DNA of 64,000 bases from Sparassis latifolia (GCA_018466975.1 CM031556.1:124001-188000), one strand, 5' to 3'; shown: positions 9,955-22,736, counted from the first letter of the stretch. Made by a program: numbers and translations. Notes: generated from the sequence alone by a model not told the origin.

Positions 9955-11666
9955 TAGTTTTCTCGGTTTATTTCAGTTGACCTCCGTGTTGTGCTTAGTG
10001 TGGATGTCCGCCAATATGTGATTAAAGTATCGTTGCCATGGGTTCCGCCGAGGTGTATATCAGACCCAAGCACTACAAGATCCAAGATTCCAAACTTTCC
10101 GTCTCATGTCCTCGTTGCCAGCAGCCACGTGATCGCAAGGCGGAAGCCCTCGCCACCCAGTATGATGCAACTTCCACTGCAACTAGCTGTCTTTTTACTT
10201 TCTGTACGTCGACAAGCGAACGAAGAATGAGAATAATCGGCATCTTGGCGAATTACTCAGAAGATGAACTTTATATTGGCCAACCTACCAGCTCCCCTCA
10301 GGCTGAACTTGGTTTCAGGAGGGTTCCGATAAAACTAAATCCAGCGCGTTGAATGCTCGCTGCGTTGGAAGCTTTGGCTTACGGACGCATGAAATCGAGA
10401 CATCCATCGGACATCGACTTGGTTCCCCTCAGATTAGCCCGCTTTCTCCAGGATCAGTGGCAATCATCATTGTGAGCGATCTTGTTGCCTGACGTCTGCG
10501 CTGTGCTCAAGAGTGTGGTGTATTAATTAACTACGCTTGGAGAACCTATTGTGGTCTTGCGGACCTGCGAGATTTCCAGTCTTCTGTAGGTAAACGCCTG
10601 ATGGGGCTTAGACCAGGAATGATGTCGATGCGCAATTCGTCAATGAAACCCTTACCGAGAAAGACAGTGGTCGCCAAGGGTAAGATGTGCAGTATTTATT
10701 CTCGGGTGTATTTTGATTCTTATGAAAGGGTAGGTCGGCTACGTATACAATTATCGTGGACCTTGCTCCAGCGTGTGAGCAACATGACAAGGGTAAGAGT
10801 CAAGACCGACGCATGAACAGCGGGGAAACAGGAACCAGTTGGCGAATTTAAATGAACCGCTTACTGAACATGGACCGTGGAAGGCGACTCGCTCGGTGGT
10901 CGCTGTCCACTCGATCGGGCGCTAAAGATCAGGCATACGGCGGCGTAATCATCTCACGATGGCCGCTGATAGCTCGTAAGACAGTGGGGTATACTGTGCT
11001 GATCTTCATGTGCGCGGGGGTTACGCCCAAAAACTCCTACAGACGTTCCTCACACTGTACAAGTCCAGAATCTTCTAGCCTTCTCGAGGACATCTTTCAG
11101 ACTTTGTCATGGTTATGAATGGCATATACGGCAATGGAAGCCTAAGCTGGGATCGATCTCCAATATTTACTGTACGCGCACGAAAAGTTCAATTTCTATT
11201 AAAGGTAAGCTGGCAATGTAAACCTTGTACGCCTCGTCGAGACTAATAACCGATCATGGATATTCTCCCTTGTCACGGATCTTGCAGTGGCGCAAGCGCG
11301 GTTCGTTGAAGCAATGGAAGGCGTATTACTTGAACTGAACCGAGTGTATTATGGGGGGACTTCCGCTACTCGATGTTGCTTGGAATGACTTGGAAAACAG
11401 TCAACAATACTTTCGAACATTGCATAGACAACCGTACGGATTCAATCATTCTGAGATCGTTCGCCGCTATTCACTCCACTTCCACGTCGCAGTGCGTCTC
11501 AATTCTGTGTTGATTCTGTAATATCCGGTGGATTGATCCTCAACGTTTTCAGCGACGGCATTCTATGGTGTGTAATTCCTGTGAGAGATACCAGCTACAT
11601 GAGATGCGTCGTTGACTGTTTACCTCATATCTTCACACCGTTTTGACGAAAGATTTAATAACCGTA

Positions 11667-11684
11667 CTCTCTCTCTCTCTCTCT
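11667..11684. repeat. (CT)9 microsatellite
   Basis: Nine uninterrupted CT dinucleotides in an otherwise non-repetitive intergenic region. Confidence 0.9.
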
Positions 11685-12921
11685 TATTGCGTTATGTCCC
11701 ATCCATCTCAGCCATATGTAGGATCATGCACGAGGTGAACACGGTTAATCCCGCATGGAAGTGAGGAACGCCGCATCCTACCATATGATACATGCCACGC
11801 ATCATTTTCTCACCATCTCCGCTGCGCAGCAGAGATTATTCGAGCTGCTTTGAATCAGCTGCTACGACTTTGTGCGTGATTGCGTCGCTGTGAGGCCTTG
11901 AACTTGCAATTTAGTCACGCTCAACGTCTGATTGGCATGGCGAAGTGTCCATGCAGCTGCACGACATTCTCGGGCAGATTTTCGTGAGGCTGCAATTCCG
12001 CTGGCCCATCCAGTAAAGCTGAGAGTGTGTACCCCATGGGACGCGTCTGGCATCTGCCAGTCAAGTCACGAAGAACACGTGCTGGTGCGACTGAACGTCA
12101 ACGACTGACTCGGAGCTGGTCCTTCCCCACATTATTCTGAGCACCTGGCTATCTTCAAATTTTTCGTGCGGCACCACTCGCGCGCGTCTTGCTCGTTGCG
12201 CATCGATAATGCCAGATGGCTCGTTTCTGCCTCCCCTGTCATCCTTGTTTTTGTCTCTCAGAGAACAGGATATGCGTGCAACAATTGGTTCGGCGGCGCT
12301 TGGTGAAGTCTTTCGTCTATTTTTCTGTCGAATGTGAACAAGGACTTTGTTCGCGATTATGACTTCCGTCGCTTTTTGTGTATCCTGTGCCTGTGACTCA
12401 GGCCTGGGACATTCGACGCGGCGGGCTCGGATTCTGTGTTGTTTCAAATCTGGCTTTGTTCGAGGTTTCTTGTGTGCAACTCTGATCTACAACGACCTGG
12501 ATCGATTCAGACAACCGTGCAACCATGGCATGCGAGCACATGAAACATGTGCGCTAACCGTCCATGGCTTTATGGTTTCTCCCCGATACGTGAACAACTG
12601 CTACCATGCTACCATCACTCCTGTGGAATATGCCGGAGAGGAAACTCTCCAACGTGCACAGCTCCAAGTTGGTGGCGATTGCCGGGAGAGACGGGTACGC
12701 CATTCTGAATCTCCGCCTGGCGCTATGAATTCTAAGCGCGTTCTCCACTCATTCTTGAAGCTTGTTTATTCACTATAGGACACAAAGCCTATTTGTGCCC
12801 GAACATGGTGCACAAATAGCAGCTACTCGATGCCTGCCAAAAACGGTGCAGCCATTGTGTGCGGTAACCACGTGACCAGATGCAAAAAAATCAAGCGTGT
12901 TCGGCGAACCGCAGCCGCATC

Positions 12922-12927
12922 TATAAA
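12922..12927 (+). promoter_or_regulatory. TATA box of the LPMO gene
   Basis: TATAAA lies 142 bp upstream of the LPMO start codon and is followed by a long pyrimidine-rich tract (12930-13055), the usual layout of a strongly expressed basidiomycete promoter. Position and context are the only evidence. Confidence 0.5.
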
Positions 12928-13063
12928 CCCTCCATCTTGTTTCCCCGTTTCCCATCACCCCCCGGGTTTTCTTGTTCTTCCTTACGACTTCCCGGGACTT
13001 GTTGGACGTCCATACGCTCTCTCATCCCTCTCCTTCACTTTCATTTGAGCCTGAGCAGCAACC

Positions 13064-14356
13064 ATGACACGTCTCTACTACTCTCTTTTTTTTGCCCTCG
13101 CCGCTGTTCTGCCCTCCGTTTCCGCGCACGGATATGTTGGTAGTGTGTCCATCGGTGGCACTGTATACGCTGGGAGCATGCCCGGTCACGATCAAGGTGC
13201 GTCGTCTTTTTGTGTTGCGTCTGTTTGAAGGCCGCTTATGAGTTGTGTAGGTACTAGTCCAATCCGAACGGTGTCCACCATTAGCCCCGTAAAGGGCGCT
13301 ACGAATCCCGATTTGAATTGTGGCATGGATGCGCAGCTGGCTGGGATCGACGCGCCAGCTGCGCCAGGTAGCAACATCACGATTCAGTGGGTTGGTGGTG
13401 CCACAGGCGATTCTAAAGTGCGTCGACAGACTCGATCGGCAGATGATATCTGATGTTCGTGTTTGCAGTGGCCTCACAACACTGGCCCATTGATGACATA
13501 CATGGCCTCGTGCGGCGATAGCTGCACTAGCTTCAACGGATCTAGTGCTGGTTTCTTCAAGGTTGATCAGCTGGGCCAGCTCCCCTCGGGCAGTGGCTGG
13601 TACCAGGCTGATATCTGTACGTGCCGTAGTTATTAATCTGCTCCCCATCTGACGTCGATACAGCGCAGGGTGATTCGTACACGTTCACCCTGCCGGCCGA
13701 CATCGCTCCCGGTGCCTATCTTATTCGTCACGAGGTCAGTTGCTTGGCAGTTGAGATTGACACAGTCGATTCACCCGTTGTTGCAGATCATCTCACTCCA
13801 ACTCGCCAATTCAGAAGGTGGAGCAGAATTCTACCCTGCTTGTATCCAAGTGAAGATCAGCGGCAGCGGAACTGGCACACCTCAGTCCACTGTAACGTTC
13901 CCTGGTGCCTACAGCGACACTGATTCCGGAATTCTCACTCCCAACGTCAGTCCGCGCATCTCGCAGTCCTACCTTTACTGACTTGCCCTCCTGCAGGTCT
14001 ACAACCCCGGATTTGTCTACGACTTCCCTGGTCCGGCAATTTCGAACCTCGCAGCAAGTGCCCAGGGCATCAGCCCCGCATTGGGCGCTGGTACTTTCGC
14101 ATCGGGAACTGGTTCCGCTCCCGCAGCGACACCGTCGGGCACCGGTTCCACTCCCGCAGCGACACCGTCGGGCACCGCTTCCGCCACTTTCGCGGATCCT
14201 TCGGCGTCTTCCACGCCATCACTCACCGCTTCCGCCCTCCCCAGCGCTTCGTCCAACGCGGCGTCGTGCAAGCTGCGCGCGAGCGCCTCTGCGAACTCTA
14301 CGGTCAACCGCCGCAGCCACAACCGCATGATGCGGCGCATGCGCCACTCGAGCTGA
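13064..14356 (+). CDS. AA9 lytic polysaccharide monooxygenase (former GH61), secreted
   Basis: Copper enzyme that oxidatively cleaves cellulose or hemicellulose outside the cell. Six exons: 13064-13196, 13251-13417, 13469-13616, 13664-13734, 13787-13945 and 13997-14356; length checks (345 aa). The signal peptide MTRLYYSLFF...SVSA (21 aa) is followed exactly by HGYV, so His22 becomes the N-terminal copper-brace histidine. The second copper His is in WPHNTGPLMTYM, and the axial Tyr is in EFYPAC. The usual second-sphere Gln in (Q)FYPxC is Glu here (GAEFYPAC). The AA9 end motif VYNPGFVYDFPGP is present. After it comes a Ser/Thr/Ala/Pro-rich tail with a short repeat (SAPAATPSGTG/STPAATPSGTA) and a basic end. 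There is no CBM1. Confidence 0.93.
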
Positions 14357-15434
14357 GCTGCCACGCAGCAAGCGCGCCTGTTTCTTCTATTCCTCGGAGC
14401 TGGGTTTGTGTGCTGTGCACACGGATGCATGTTGACCGTCTGTCCGCCCTCCTATCTGTCATTTGCGCCCTCTTCACGACTGATGTCGCTCGGGATGCGA
14501 CTGCACCGCACTCCAACGCATCTCGCTGGTATCATGAGCTCGCTTTATCTGTTATGTTGTACCTCGTAGTGCTAGCACGCTCTTGGGAATAAGTTATACA
14601 ATTAACGTTACATTCTTTATGGTGTGCTTTGTGTGACTAAGTGTGATATAGTTCGAATACCAAGTCGATGCACCTGGCGTTGAATCGCGGGAGTAGCGTT
14701 GATGGGCGGCTAGATGGAGCGCTCGCGGATCTCAGATTATTTCTGACAGCCTTCTGTATTGGGAGATACCGCTTGGACTTGAACGTGAAATTTGACCAGT
14801 ACTGGAGCTCAGAGTGACAGGCTCGCTCCGGTGAACACAGGCTGAGACATGAGGCTCTCAACCGCCGTTGACCAACTTCCTGCTGTTGTGTACCACCATG
14901 CCGTGAAATTGGTACGTATCACGGCTTTTGTGAGAATCAGACTATTTATTGCTGAAGCCTGTCTCTGGGGTCGTCAAGTATTCACCTGCTCAGTAGGTGC
15001 GGTTGTCACGCAAGTCTGAATCATGCGCGACGGATAACACAAGTGGGACGGAACTTACGGACATTGGTCATGTATCTGTCGGATTGGGCTTGACTAGTCA
15101 CGATCGAAATTGGAACCTGCGGCCAATTTCGTGACCGGAACAAACTCAGAAGAGACAATGTCTGTTATTTTTGAGCAATATTGTTCTTGTAGCGCCGCAA
15201 TGACCGACAATAATCGGTAATTTGCTTTATCTTCGCCGACTGAATATATTCTAGGTTTCCCGCAGGTGTGACGCTGGAGTGGAATCACGATCGGCGGAAA
15301 ACAGGGGCTGAGCAGTTCGCTACGGAATGCCTCATTCCAGAATTCCCAACATCCGACTTTACCGTGTAATGGAGTAACGTTTATATCTTGCGTGCCTTCC
15401 GCGGTGCCACTATTCCTTCTCCCCACATACCACT
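14357..15434. other. Intergenic, no gene seen
   Basis: About 1.1 kb between the LPMO stop and the transcription-factor start. Small ORFs on both strands (for example 14637-14861 and 15094-15426, minus) have no recognisable motifs. It presumably holds the LPMO terminator and the promoter of the downstream gene. Confidence 0.5.
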
Positions 15435-16890
15435 ATGTCTACCCAATTATCTATGGATAACTTTTCACCACTATCGAGGAGACAGTCGTCGTACGACATT
15501 GCTGTGGCACTAGGGATGAAGCCGCTACCGTCTTCGTCCTCTTTCTACTCTCACGGCGGCCTCGACGTGTACATACCCAACACATACCCCCATCGAGACC
15601 ACTTGCACAATTCCTCGCACAGTTCACCCTACTCCTACCTCAACGACTCGCATAGTGGATTCCTCCCAGAACTACCTCTGTACGAGGGTCAGCCACAGGC
15701 GCTACCACCCCCGCACTTTGCGATGCGACCACAGAGTTGGGCTGACAATATCAGCCAATTTCCACCGCATCCGCCGGCGAACGCCTCGCTGCTCCAAAAC
15801 ATGTCCATGTTCACGTCGACGTCGTCGGCGCCTCACGGACCCTCAATGGGAGATCTACCCGACGCTCAAGCAACCGGCACTCAGCCAGCGTGGACCCTGT
15901 CAGGCTCGCTCGACCCCGCAACAGGCGTCTTCCAGCGCACGCCGGAGCACCCCCGCCTGCGCACCGCGCAAGCGTGCGAGAAGTGCCGCATCAGGAAGGC
16001 AAAGGTCGGTCGTCGCTCCCCTTGTGGCGCATGTCGCTGATCTCCCTTTCCCTTCCTAACAGTGTAGCGGCGACCGCCCCTCGTGCCAGCGGTGCATCTC
16101 GCGTAAGCTAGACTGCGAGTACGCGTCGGAGCGCAAGATGCGCGGGCCGAACAAGACAAAGCGGAAGAGCGTCAGTGCTGCAGCCGGCGGGCGCGGCCCC
16201 TCCCCAGCGTCGTCGAGCGAGCGGCGCATGTCCATCGCCTCTTCAAGCTCCGGCTCTGACGAGATGGGTGCCGCTTTTAATATCCCTCCCGCCGTCGTCG
16301 CTAGCCGTCCGCTTGACGAGGTCAATGAGCCTTCGCCCAGCCACCATCAGTTGTCCGTTCCTGGCTTCGTCCACTCCCCTTTGCACTATGCGCAAACTCC
16401 CATCGATCCACTCCTCCAGGACCCTGTGCACCACGAGATCATCAGCCCCCAGCGCCGCCCCCGCCCACCACCGCTCAACCTGGGGGAGAACCATCTGTTC
16501 CCGAACGTGCAGGTGTTTCCACCCTTCGATGCCCCTGAGGCTATCCCTGGTCCCTCCTTCCACCCAGACGACATCACGACCGCGCGACGCGGCTCGCTCC
16601 CGACGTATCTGATGGAGTACTCGCCGAACGACGCCGCCTCCATGTATTCGCAGCCACGCTCAAACTCCGCGTCTGAGGGGTCAATGCACACCCCGCTCAC
16701 GCCGTCGTCGCTGCCTAGCTTCGACGATTTCATCGAGTTCCCCCGCTCCTTCAGCAGCGAGAAGTTGCCGACCGTGAATGACACGCAGGAGGACGCCGAG
16801 CGATGGGCTACGGGGAGCAGCGACGCGGACGAGACTCCACGGATCGGTATGGAGAACAACCTGGGGCCAAATTCACGGCCCGAGTCCTGA
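15435..16890 (+). CDS. Zn(II)2Cys6 fungal transcription factor
   Basis: DNA-binding regulator. Two exons, 15435-16004 and 16063-16890, with one intron placed inside the zinc cluster; length checks (465 aa). The binuclear cluster is CEKCRIRKAKC, SGDRPSC, QRC, ISRKLDC: Cys 181, 184, 191, 197, 200 and 207 in canonical CX2CX6CX5CX2CX6C spacing. A basic linker KMRGPNKTKRKS follows. Unusually for the class, the cluster lies mid-protein after a ~180-residue Ser/Pro/His-rich N-terminal region. There is no fungal_trans middle-homology domain; the C-terminal half is low-complexity Pro/Ser-rich, as in several basidiomycete Gal4-type factors. It lies 1.1 kb downstream of the LPMO on the same strand; a regulatory link is possible but not shown. 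Confidence 0.9.
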
Positions 16891-17307
16891 GTGGCCTGTG
16901 TAGTGTTATATTCGCCGTTGGACTTCTCGTGCTCATGCCCATACCTACATAAATTATCTTTACCTATCTGCCTATCTGTATCCCTTATTGGTTAGTCATC
17001 TGTTGTTCCTTTTTCATCTCAGGATGTATCCGTAGCTTGTAGATCTCGCTGGCAATAGAGTTTCTTCGCTCTGCCATGCTTTGGTCCACACATTTTAATA
17101 ATGCCGCAGGTCTATGATCACTTGCCGGCAAATCTTAGGCGCCGAGCCTGTCGTGTACGATCGTGAATTCGAAGCAGCGATATCTCCGACACCTTGCTAG
17201 ATAACGATCTGACAATGTCACGGTGGTCGAGTCGTGGTTGCCTTTGATTTTGAGTCTCCTCCGTCCTTTCCACATCCTACGTTCAGACTTCAAACGGTAA
17301 TCTTCTC

Positions 17308-17968
17308 ATGAAAAGCAGCGACGTTCTCGGCCTGAAGACTGCCCTTGCGAACGCTCGCAAGAGCTACGACGAAGGCGGCGTGCCTATCGGTGCAGCGCTG
17401 GTGCTTCACGGGGGTACAGACGACCCATCCCAAGAGCTGAAATTGCTAGGGCAGGGACATAACCAGCGCATACAGAAAAGCTCTGCCATTTTGCATGGCG
17501 AAACTGCTGCGCTGAAGAACGCAGGAAGGCTCAAAGCCGAGGTGTATCGGCAATCCACGATGGTGTGTGATCGTGCATACACGATTTTTCGTATATTTAA
17601 GACCGTGACTGCGTTGTAGTACACTACCCTGAGGTGATAGCTACGCCTGAGCTGATGGATACATGTCTGACGACATGTCGCAGCCCATGTAGCATGTGCT
17701 CGGGAGCGATCCTGCTCTACAAGATCCCTCGTCTCGTGATTGGCGAGAACGCGAACTTCGTAGGTGACGAAGATCTCCTGCGAAGCCGAGGTGTGGAAGT
17801 GATCGTGGTCGACGACGAGGAATGCAAGGAGTTGATGAGCAAGTTCATCAAGGAGAAACCTGAGGTCGCGGTCTGACTCACATGCACTTACACAAGTTTG
17901 ACTTATAATGTTCTCCCCAGGAATGGTTCGAAGACATTGGTGAGATACCAGAGGAGCACAAACTTTGA
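17308..17968 (+). CDS. FCY1: Cytosine deaminase
   Basis: Zinc-dependent deamination of cytosine to uracil (and 5-fluorocytosine to 5-fluorouracil) in pyrimidine salvage; cytosolic homodimer in yeast. Four exons: 17308-17562, 17620-17633 (only 14 nt), 17684-17864 and 17921-17968; length checks (165 aa, against 158 in yeast). The spliced protein reads GGVPIGAALVL, HGETAALKNAGRL, YTTLSPCSMCSGAI, VIGENANF, VVDDEEC, EWFEDIGEI, aligning along the whole of yeast Fcy1. Zinc ligands are His63, Cys92 and Cys95; the proton shuttle is Glu65. The 14-nt micro-exon encodes YTTL-S, exactly the segment before the PCxxC motif, which supports the splice model. Confidence 0.95.
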
Positions 17969-18362
17969 TCGTGAAGATGACTTAGAAGCATTTCAAATAA
18001 TGGATTCAGGTTCGTTGATTTATTCTATCTGCTTTTTTTTCTCGGGTTGAGCTAATGTACATGTTTTGGCCTTGAGTTGATTATTCGCGAGAATTTCTGC
18101 AGTGCTACGTATACAGCAGCACCAATTGAGCAAAGAGGAACATAATAAGTTAGAACTTGATGTCCACGAGTAGTGCGAAGACGCTACCCGAGCCCGTAGT
18201 TGCTCAGCCGTAGCGAGATTGTACCAAACCGTTAAGAGCAAAGCGATTGAAGACTGAGTGAACTACAGTACTACGAACCTGGCGTTGGAAGCGTACTCAG
18301 CTGGGTCCAATCTGAACAATCAGTACGCTCAAACCGGAATCCTGGGAGGGCACTTACAGCAT

Positions 18363-20508
18363 CTACCCGGACAATGACGATGCTGCCTTCTCTATGTCGA
18401 TGATCGACTCGATGGTTTCAAGAGCGATAACTGGACATGTGAGAGAACTACGCCTTAAAGGCCGAGGAGCACGTCGAACCATCCTCTTTGCAGCGGCATT
18501 CCCAAAGTTCTCCTGCCAGGGCGTCAGATGCAATCAGGTCTGACATATAAGTAGGAATACCTGGAAGAGTTCGAATGTTTTCGAGAACAGAGTGACGGTG
18601 GTTGACTTGTCGAAGAAGGCTAAGAAGGAGGCGTCCGCACCAGCGTTGACGTCGAATTCCGATGTGATATTCACGGACCCTCCGAATGCACTTCCGGTGG
18701 TGTTCCCTGTGGTGTTTGACGACGTGCTTGCTTGTAAATCAAGGTTGAGCGTGACAGACGCATCCAGGTCGAGATCAACCGTTGCTTGGGCAACACCAGA
18801 CAATGCATTGATACCAAACGCAACCTGGACCGGATGAATATGCGCGTGAATCATCCAAACCATATATGTGCACGTACAGTCGGAATGAGATGTGCTGTTA
18901 GGGTAGTCTGCGATGTCACGTTAGGACTCGCGGACAGCTGTACATCTGTAATAGTAAGTGTCCAGAATTCATACAGCACACTAATTTCGAGCCGACAATG
19001 CGTACTTGTGTCGCCTGGCATAAAAATTCCACCCGAGGTCGCCGAATTGCTTGATGGAGGGAAATACAACTCCGCGTTACTAATGTTGTAGTTCAAACCA
19101 ACAGCGAGGTTCAGGTCAACATCCAACATAGCGGTAGCTTCCACATTGAGCTCAAAAGTAGGGCCGATGGTTAGGATACTTTACGGAATTCAGCACATCG
19201 TCAACACATCGATAAGATATACGTACCCAGGAATATCTAATACAGGGATGCCAACTTGGAGAAGCGGGATAATGCCAGTACTCAGGGTAGTCTGTGGTTG
19301 GATCAGCGATTAGGCCTGATTCAAATGAAGTAACAGATGCACACAGCGGCAGTAGCGTTCGCAATCAATGTGCCGTCGATAGAACCGGAGAGACCTAGAT
19401 GAATGCTCTGCCTAGTGCTATCTGAATTCATGAATCCTCGTACCTGCGAACAGGCCAAACTCGGACATTTCTGGAGGCACGAGTGTACCCGAGACAGCAA
19501 CACCATACTGCAGTGTCGCATCGACCTGAGCATCGATCGCGACCGCAACATCAGCCGCAAAAGGAGGTATATTGCCGATGGCTGGACATGCGATAGATTC
19601 GTTGAAGAGAACGCCTTGTTTCTGCACGTTAATGGGCGGAACATTCTCCGACACATTCTTGCTGAATTGCGAGATATCTGCAATATTGTTACCGTAAGTG
19701 AATACTGAATAAGACTGAAAACCGTGACCTACTTACTATTCAAGGATTGCTGTACCCAGCCAAATGAACTGCGCTCGTGGAGAGCTCGCTTTCCGGAGGT
19801 CGAAGCCGAAGCGAACGATGCGCCTGGCATCGATGTGCCTTGTACCCAGAATGACACATTGCCATACCTGCGATGCAATATCCTGAGCACTAAATACCGT
19901 TCCTGGTGAGGGCGAAGCCTTACTGTGATGGGTCAATCGCACTGAAGTTCGTGTCAAGGCTGAACCCCTTGACTACAGCTGAGCCTTGCCTGTAAAACAG
20001 TCGAGAACGCTTTTCCGCTGGCATCGACTGGTCCTCGTGGTCCCAAGTATCGGAGATGCGTGCGAAGGGCATTTGTGTACACTTCCAGTGCATTCAAAAT
20101 ATGAGCCTAATGAAAAGTCGTAATATGAACGGACATTTTCAGGAAGTCGGACAATAGTGCCAATTGCTCCGCCTTCATAGAGGTGGTCGCACGTCGAATT
20201 GCCACTGCCACATATGGCCCGGATATCCTGCGCCGTGCTGTCAGAGTCGCAGTCGAGAATATCCCAACCACCAGCCGTGGTAATATCCGAAACGGCACTG
20301 GAAGATCCGGACTTGGCGCATGACGAGTAACGGATAAGTACGCAGGGCAAGATATACCGCAAGATGTACTCACAATATACACGGTCCCAGAAACACCACT
20401 GCCACTGATGTCGTAGGAGCACTCGCCGAAGCACGGCTCCGACCAGTCATTCGCGTGAACTACGACAGACAGAAGTGAAGGCAATAAAAGAAATATACCT
20501 CTAACCAT
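18363..20508 (-). CDS. Secreted basidiomycete glycoprotein, DUF7223-like
   Basis: Secreted or cell-surface protein of unknown function. ATG at 20508; signal peptide MVRGIFLLLPSLLSVVVHA; exon 1 ends 20374 and exon 2 starts 20311. Read across exons, the protein runs CFGECSYDISGSGVSGTVYI, SDITTAGGWDILDCD, CDHLYEGGAIGTIVRLPEN, MPFARISDTWDHEDQSMP, a GFSLDTNFSAID block, VLFNESIACPAIGNIPPF, a repetitive beta region (VDATLQYGVAVSGTLVPPEMSEFGLFAG; LYFPPSSNSATSGG), then VNAGADASFLAFFDKSTTVTLFSKTF. This order and the alternating beta pattern match a large agaricomycete family. I believe it is labelled DUF7223, but the number is from memory. The 3' end is uncertain: either TAG at 18363, or one more intron giving a stop near 18260. 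Confidence 0.75.
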
Positions 20509-21290
20509 GATAACACTGGAACCCACAGAACGACGTCCAGTCGCTCCTTTGCGAAATAAAAGCAGAAGGAATGAAGATGAAACCGAACGAAAGAACGAAG
20601 GGAGGGCTACTAAGAAATGCTGTGATGACTGACCACCCCTTCGCGCTCTTTTACATCCTGCGGATAATCATCGACGACTGTCTGACAGCTCTACTCAATC
20701 GCCTGTCAAGGGGTTTGGATGCAATCAACGTCCTGAGCAACACAGCCTAAGTCTACGTGATGCTGCTCAGATCGCCATGACATCAGTCACCAATCAGTCC
20801 GAATGTGCGTCTTCGGGTAGGATGTTAAGCGTATGTACTACGCGAGCTCCCTGCGAAAGGTTCTCACAATGAGAGAAAGATAAGGTTCCGCTCGAGTAGT
20901 AAGTAAAACTTGGTGTCGAACATCCCATCCACATGGATGTCGCACTCACCATCTCCATGACAACGATTCAAGGTTCTGAGTTGAGTATCGAGATCGCACA
21001 ACTTGAGGATTCTGACGCAGACTCAAATTGAAGGTCCGATCACTTCTATCCTCCAACGCCCATGGCAAGCAGCAGACCCGGAAAGCGAGGAAGTAAAAGG
21101 AATCAAAGCGTACGAACAAGAATCGAGGATACTGCACCCGTTATCATATTCAATCGTTAAGAGTATACTTTCTTTGAGACGTTCCCACTCACCACATGCA
21201 ACTCCCGAATCCATTCTCAGGCGCGTCGCAGATACCCAATACGTTTAACGTTCACCATATCTAAACGCAAGAACGTGACAAAACATATGA
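20509..21290. other. Intergenic, no gene seen
   Basis: About 780 bp upstream of the secreted-protein gene and downstream of the amidohydrolase gene, both on the minus strand. ORFs are short and unrecognisable. Confidence 0.5.
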
Positions 21291-22736
21291 CTATGCAACA
21301 TGCGGCACCAGGCCCAGGTTGTAGATCTGGTTTGCATTGTCGAAAAAAGCCCCTTTCGCGATTTTGATTGCCTGCGCCAACGTCAGATCTCCGCGACGGA
21401 CTGACGCCCCCAGTACCTACATCGATGGCTCATAAGCGACGCGGATCGATCTCACTGAAAGAAGGTACGAGTTACGCACCTCATATACGGCTTCTCTGGC
21501 CTGCAACGTACCGAGATAGTACGAGTCGGGCCAGAAATGGCCGTCCGCTGAGCGACTCTCAGCTTCGTAACCACGTCACAACAATGCGAACGACGCACTT
21601 GACCACATGATCTTGTTTACCGGGGCAAGCTCTAGCACCTGCTTCACGACGTCTCGCTGGCCATCTGCACTCAAGAACGGAAAGATCTCGCCGAAGTCCA
21701 AGTACACATTCCGGTACACCGCGGTAAGGTACCCGGCTTCCTGGGTATATGGATAGCTGGAGTGCAATAGCACGAACTTGGTGTTAGGATAGGCCTTAAT
21801 GATCGGCTGCATAAGCGCAGGCGTAGAGTGCGTGAGCGAGATGTCGTTGTCGCCTAGCCCGGTGTGGAATTGCACTGCGAGCGCGACGTCAAGTCACATA
21901 CCGTGGCTGCAGAATTGCGCACTCACCAGGTTTCCCGTATTGTCCAGCAACGCGCAAAGTTGTGTTCACGACAAAGTCATTCAAGGCCTTGTGGGCGAGG
22001 CGTAGTTTCTTGCTCGTAGAGTACTGCAATGCGATCCCAGTGATCGACTGCTCGAGCTCTGGCGTGGTCTGTGTGAGCGTGATGTCGAGGCCGGTCCTGT
22101 AGCACGCGATTGACTTGAATCCGGCAACCTCGGATCCTGAGCGGCTGCAGTGATCGCCGTCGTCAACGTCGAAACGAACGCGTCGAAGAGGTTCAAGGGC
22201 GCCAACGTTCCCGTACTGAGGTGCGTATCCATGAGGTCTTTAAGAATATCCTGGCACGTCCACTCACTTAGCACGCGATGCACAGCGCAAGACGTCTATC
22301 ACACCTGCGCCACGACCTCAACGCGGACGATCCGTTTGGTGGGGCTGGTGGTGAACTGGTCATGCCACTTGTAGTCGTAGACGATGTCAGGGATGCCGAG
22401 CCCGTCGTCGATCAGGATGCACTGTATCTTCGTCGGAGTCATACAGAGCCGGCACAGCTCCAAATAGTCCATCTGACTCCGCTCACGCTTGACCTCTTCC
22501 CAGTCCGCCCCGTCAGAGAGATTAAATAGCTTGCCGAGCTGCGCAGCGGCGCGGTAGCATGCCAAAGTTTGAGGCGCGTCCTCGAGCAGAGCGGAGCCGT
22601 TCGCTTCGGAAATGATACCTTCAAACGGGATTTCGTGACGGTACTCGCGTTTCAAGAAAGCGTGCGCATGGTTATCAATAGCCGGGTAGGAGAAAACAGT
22701 GGTGTATAGTTCCACAAGATCCTTCTGGATATCCAT
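21291..22736 (-). pseudogene. FluG-type amidohydrolase with a single-base frameshift
   Basis: Metal-dependent amidohydrolase related to the N-terminal domain of fungal FluG. Exons 22736-22305, 22250-21927, 21874-21599, 21547-21480 and 21416-21291 splice with clean GT-AG introns. Features: the metal-site start AIDNHAHAF, then DILKDLMDTHLSTGTLAPLN, FKSIACYRTGLDI, PVQFHTGLGDNDI, FVLLHSSYPYTQEAGYL, NVYLDFGEIFPFLS, DGHFWPDSYYLG and a C-terminal GAFFDNANQIYNL. The exons total 1226 nt, one short of a multiple of three. The frame breaks inside exon 2 near 22120, where AAAQDP would continue EVAGFKS if one base were restored, so the reading frame is interrupted by a 1-nt loss. Everything else looks functional, so this may be a recent lesion or a consensus error. 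Confidence 0.82.

Larger units (their letters stand above)
9955..13063. other. 3.1-kb intergenic stretch without a recognisable gene
   Basis: Neither strand gives an ORF with protein character I can name; the longest (about 12061-12447 minus and 12347-12778 plus) look like chance frames. It contains a (CT)9 microsatellite at 11667-11684 and, at its right end, the promoter of the LPMO gene. Decayed mobile DNA is possible but no terminal repeats or transposase motifs are visible. Confidence 0.45.

Noticed and set aside
10038..10352. ORF with a CxxC pair resembling a zinc finger
   Set aside because: Single CPRC motif without further ligands or a plausible gene model around it.
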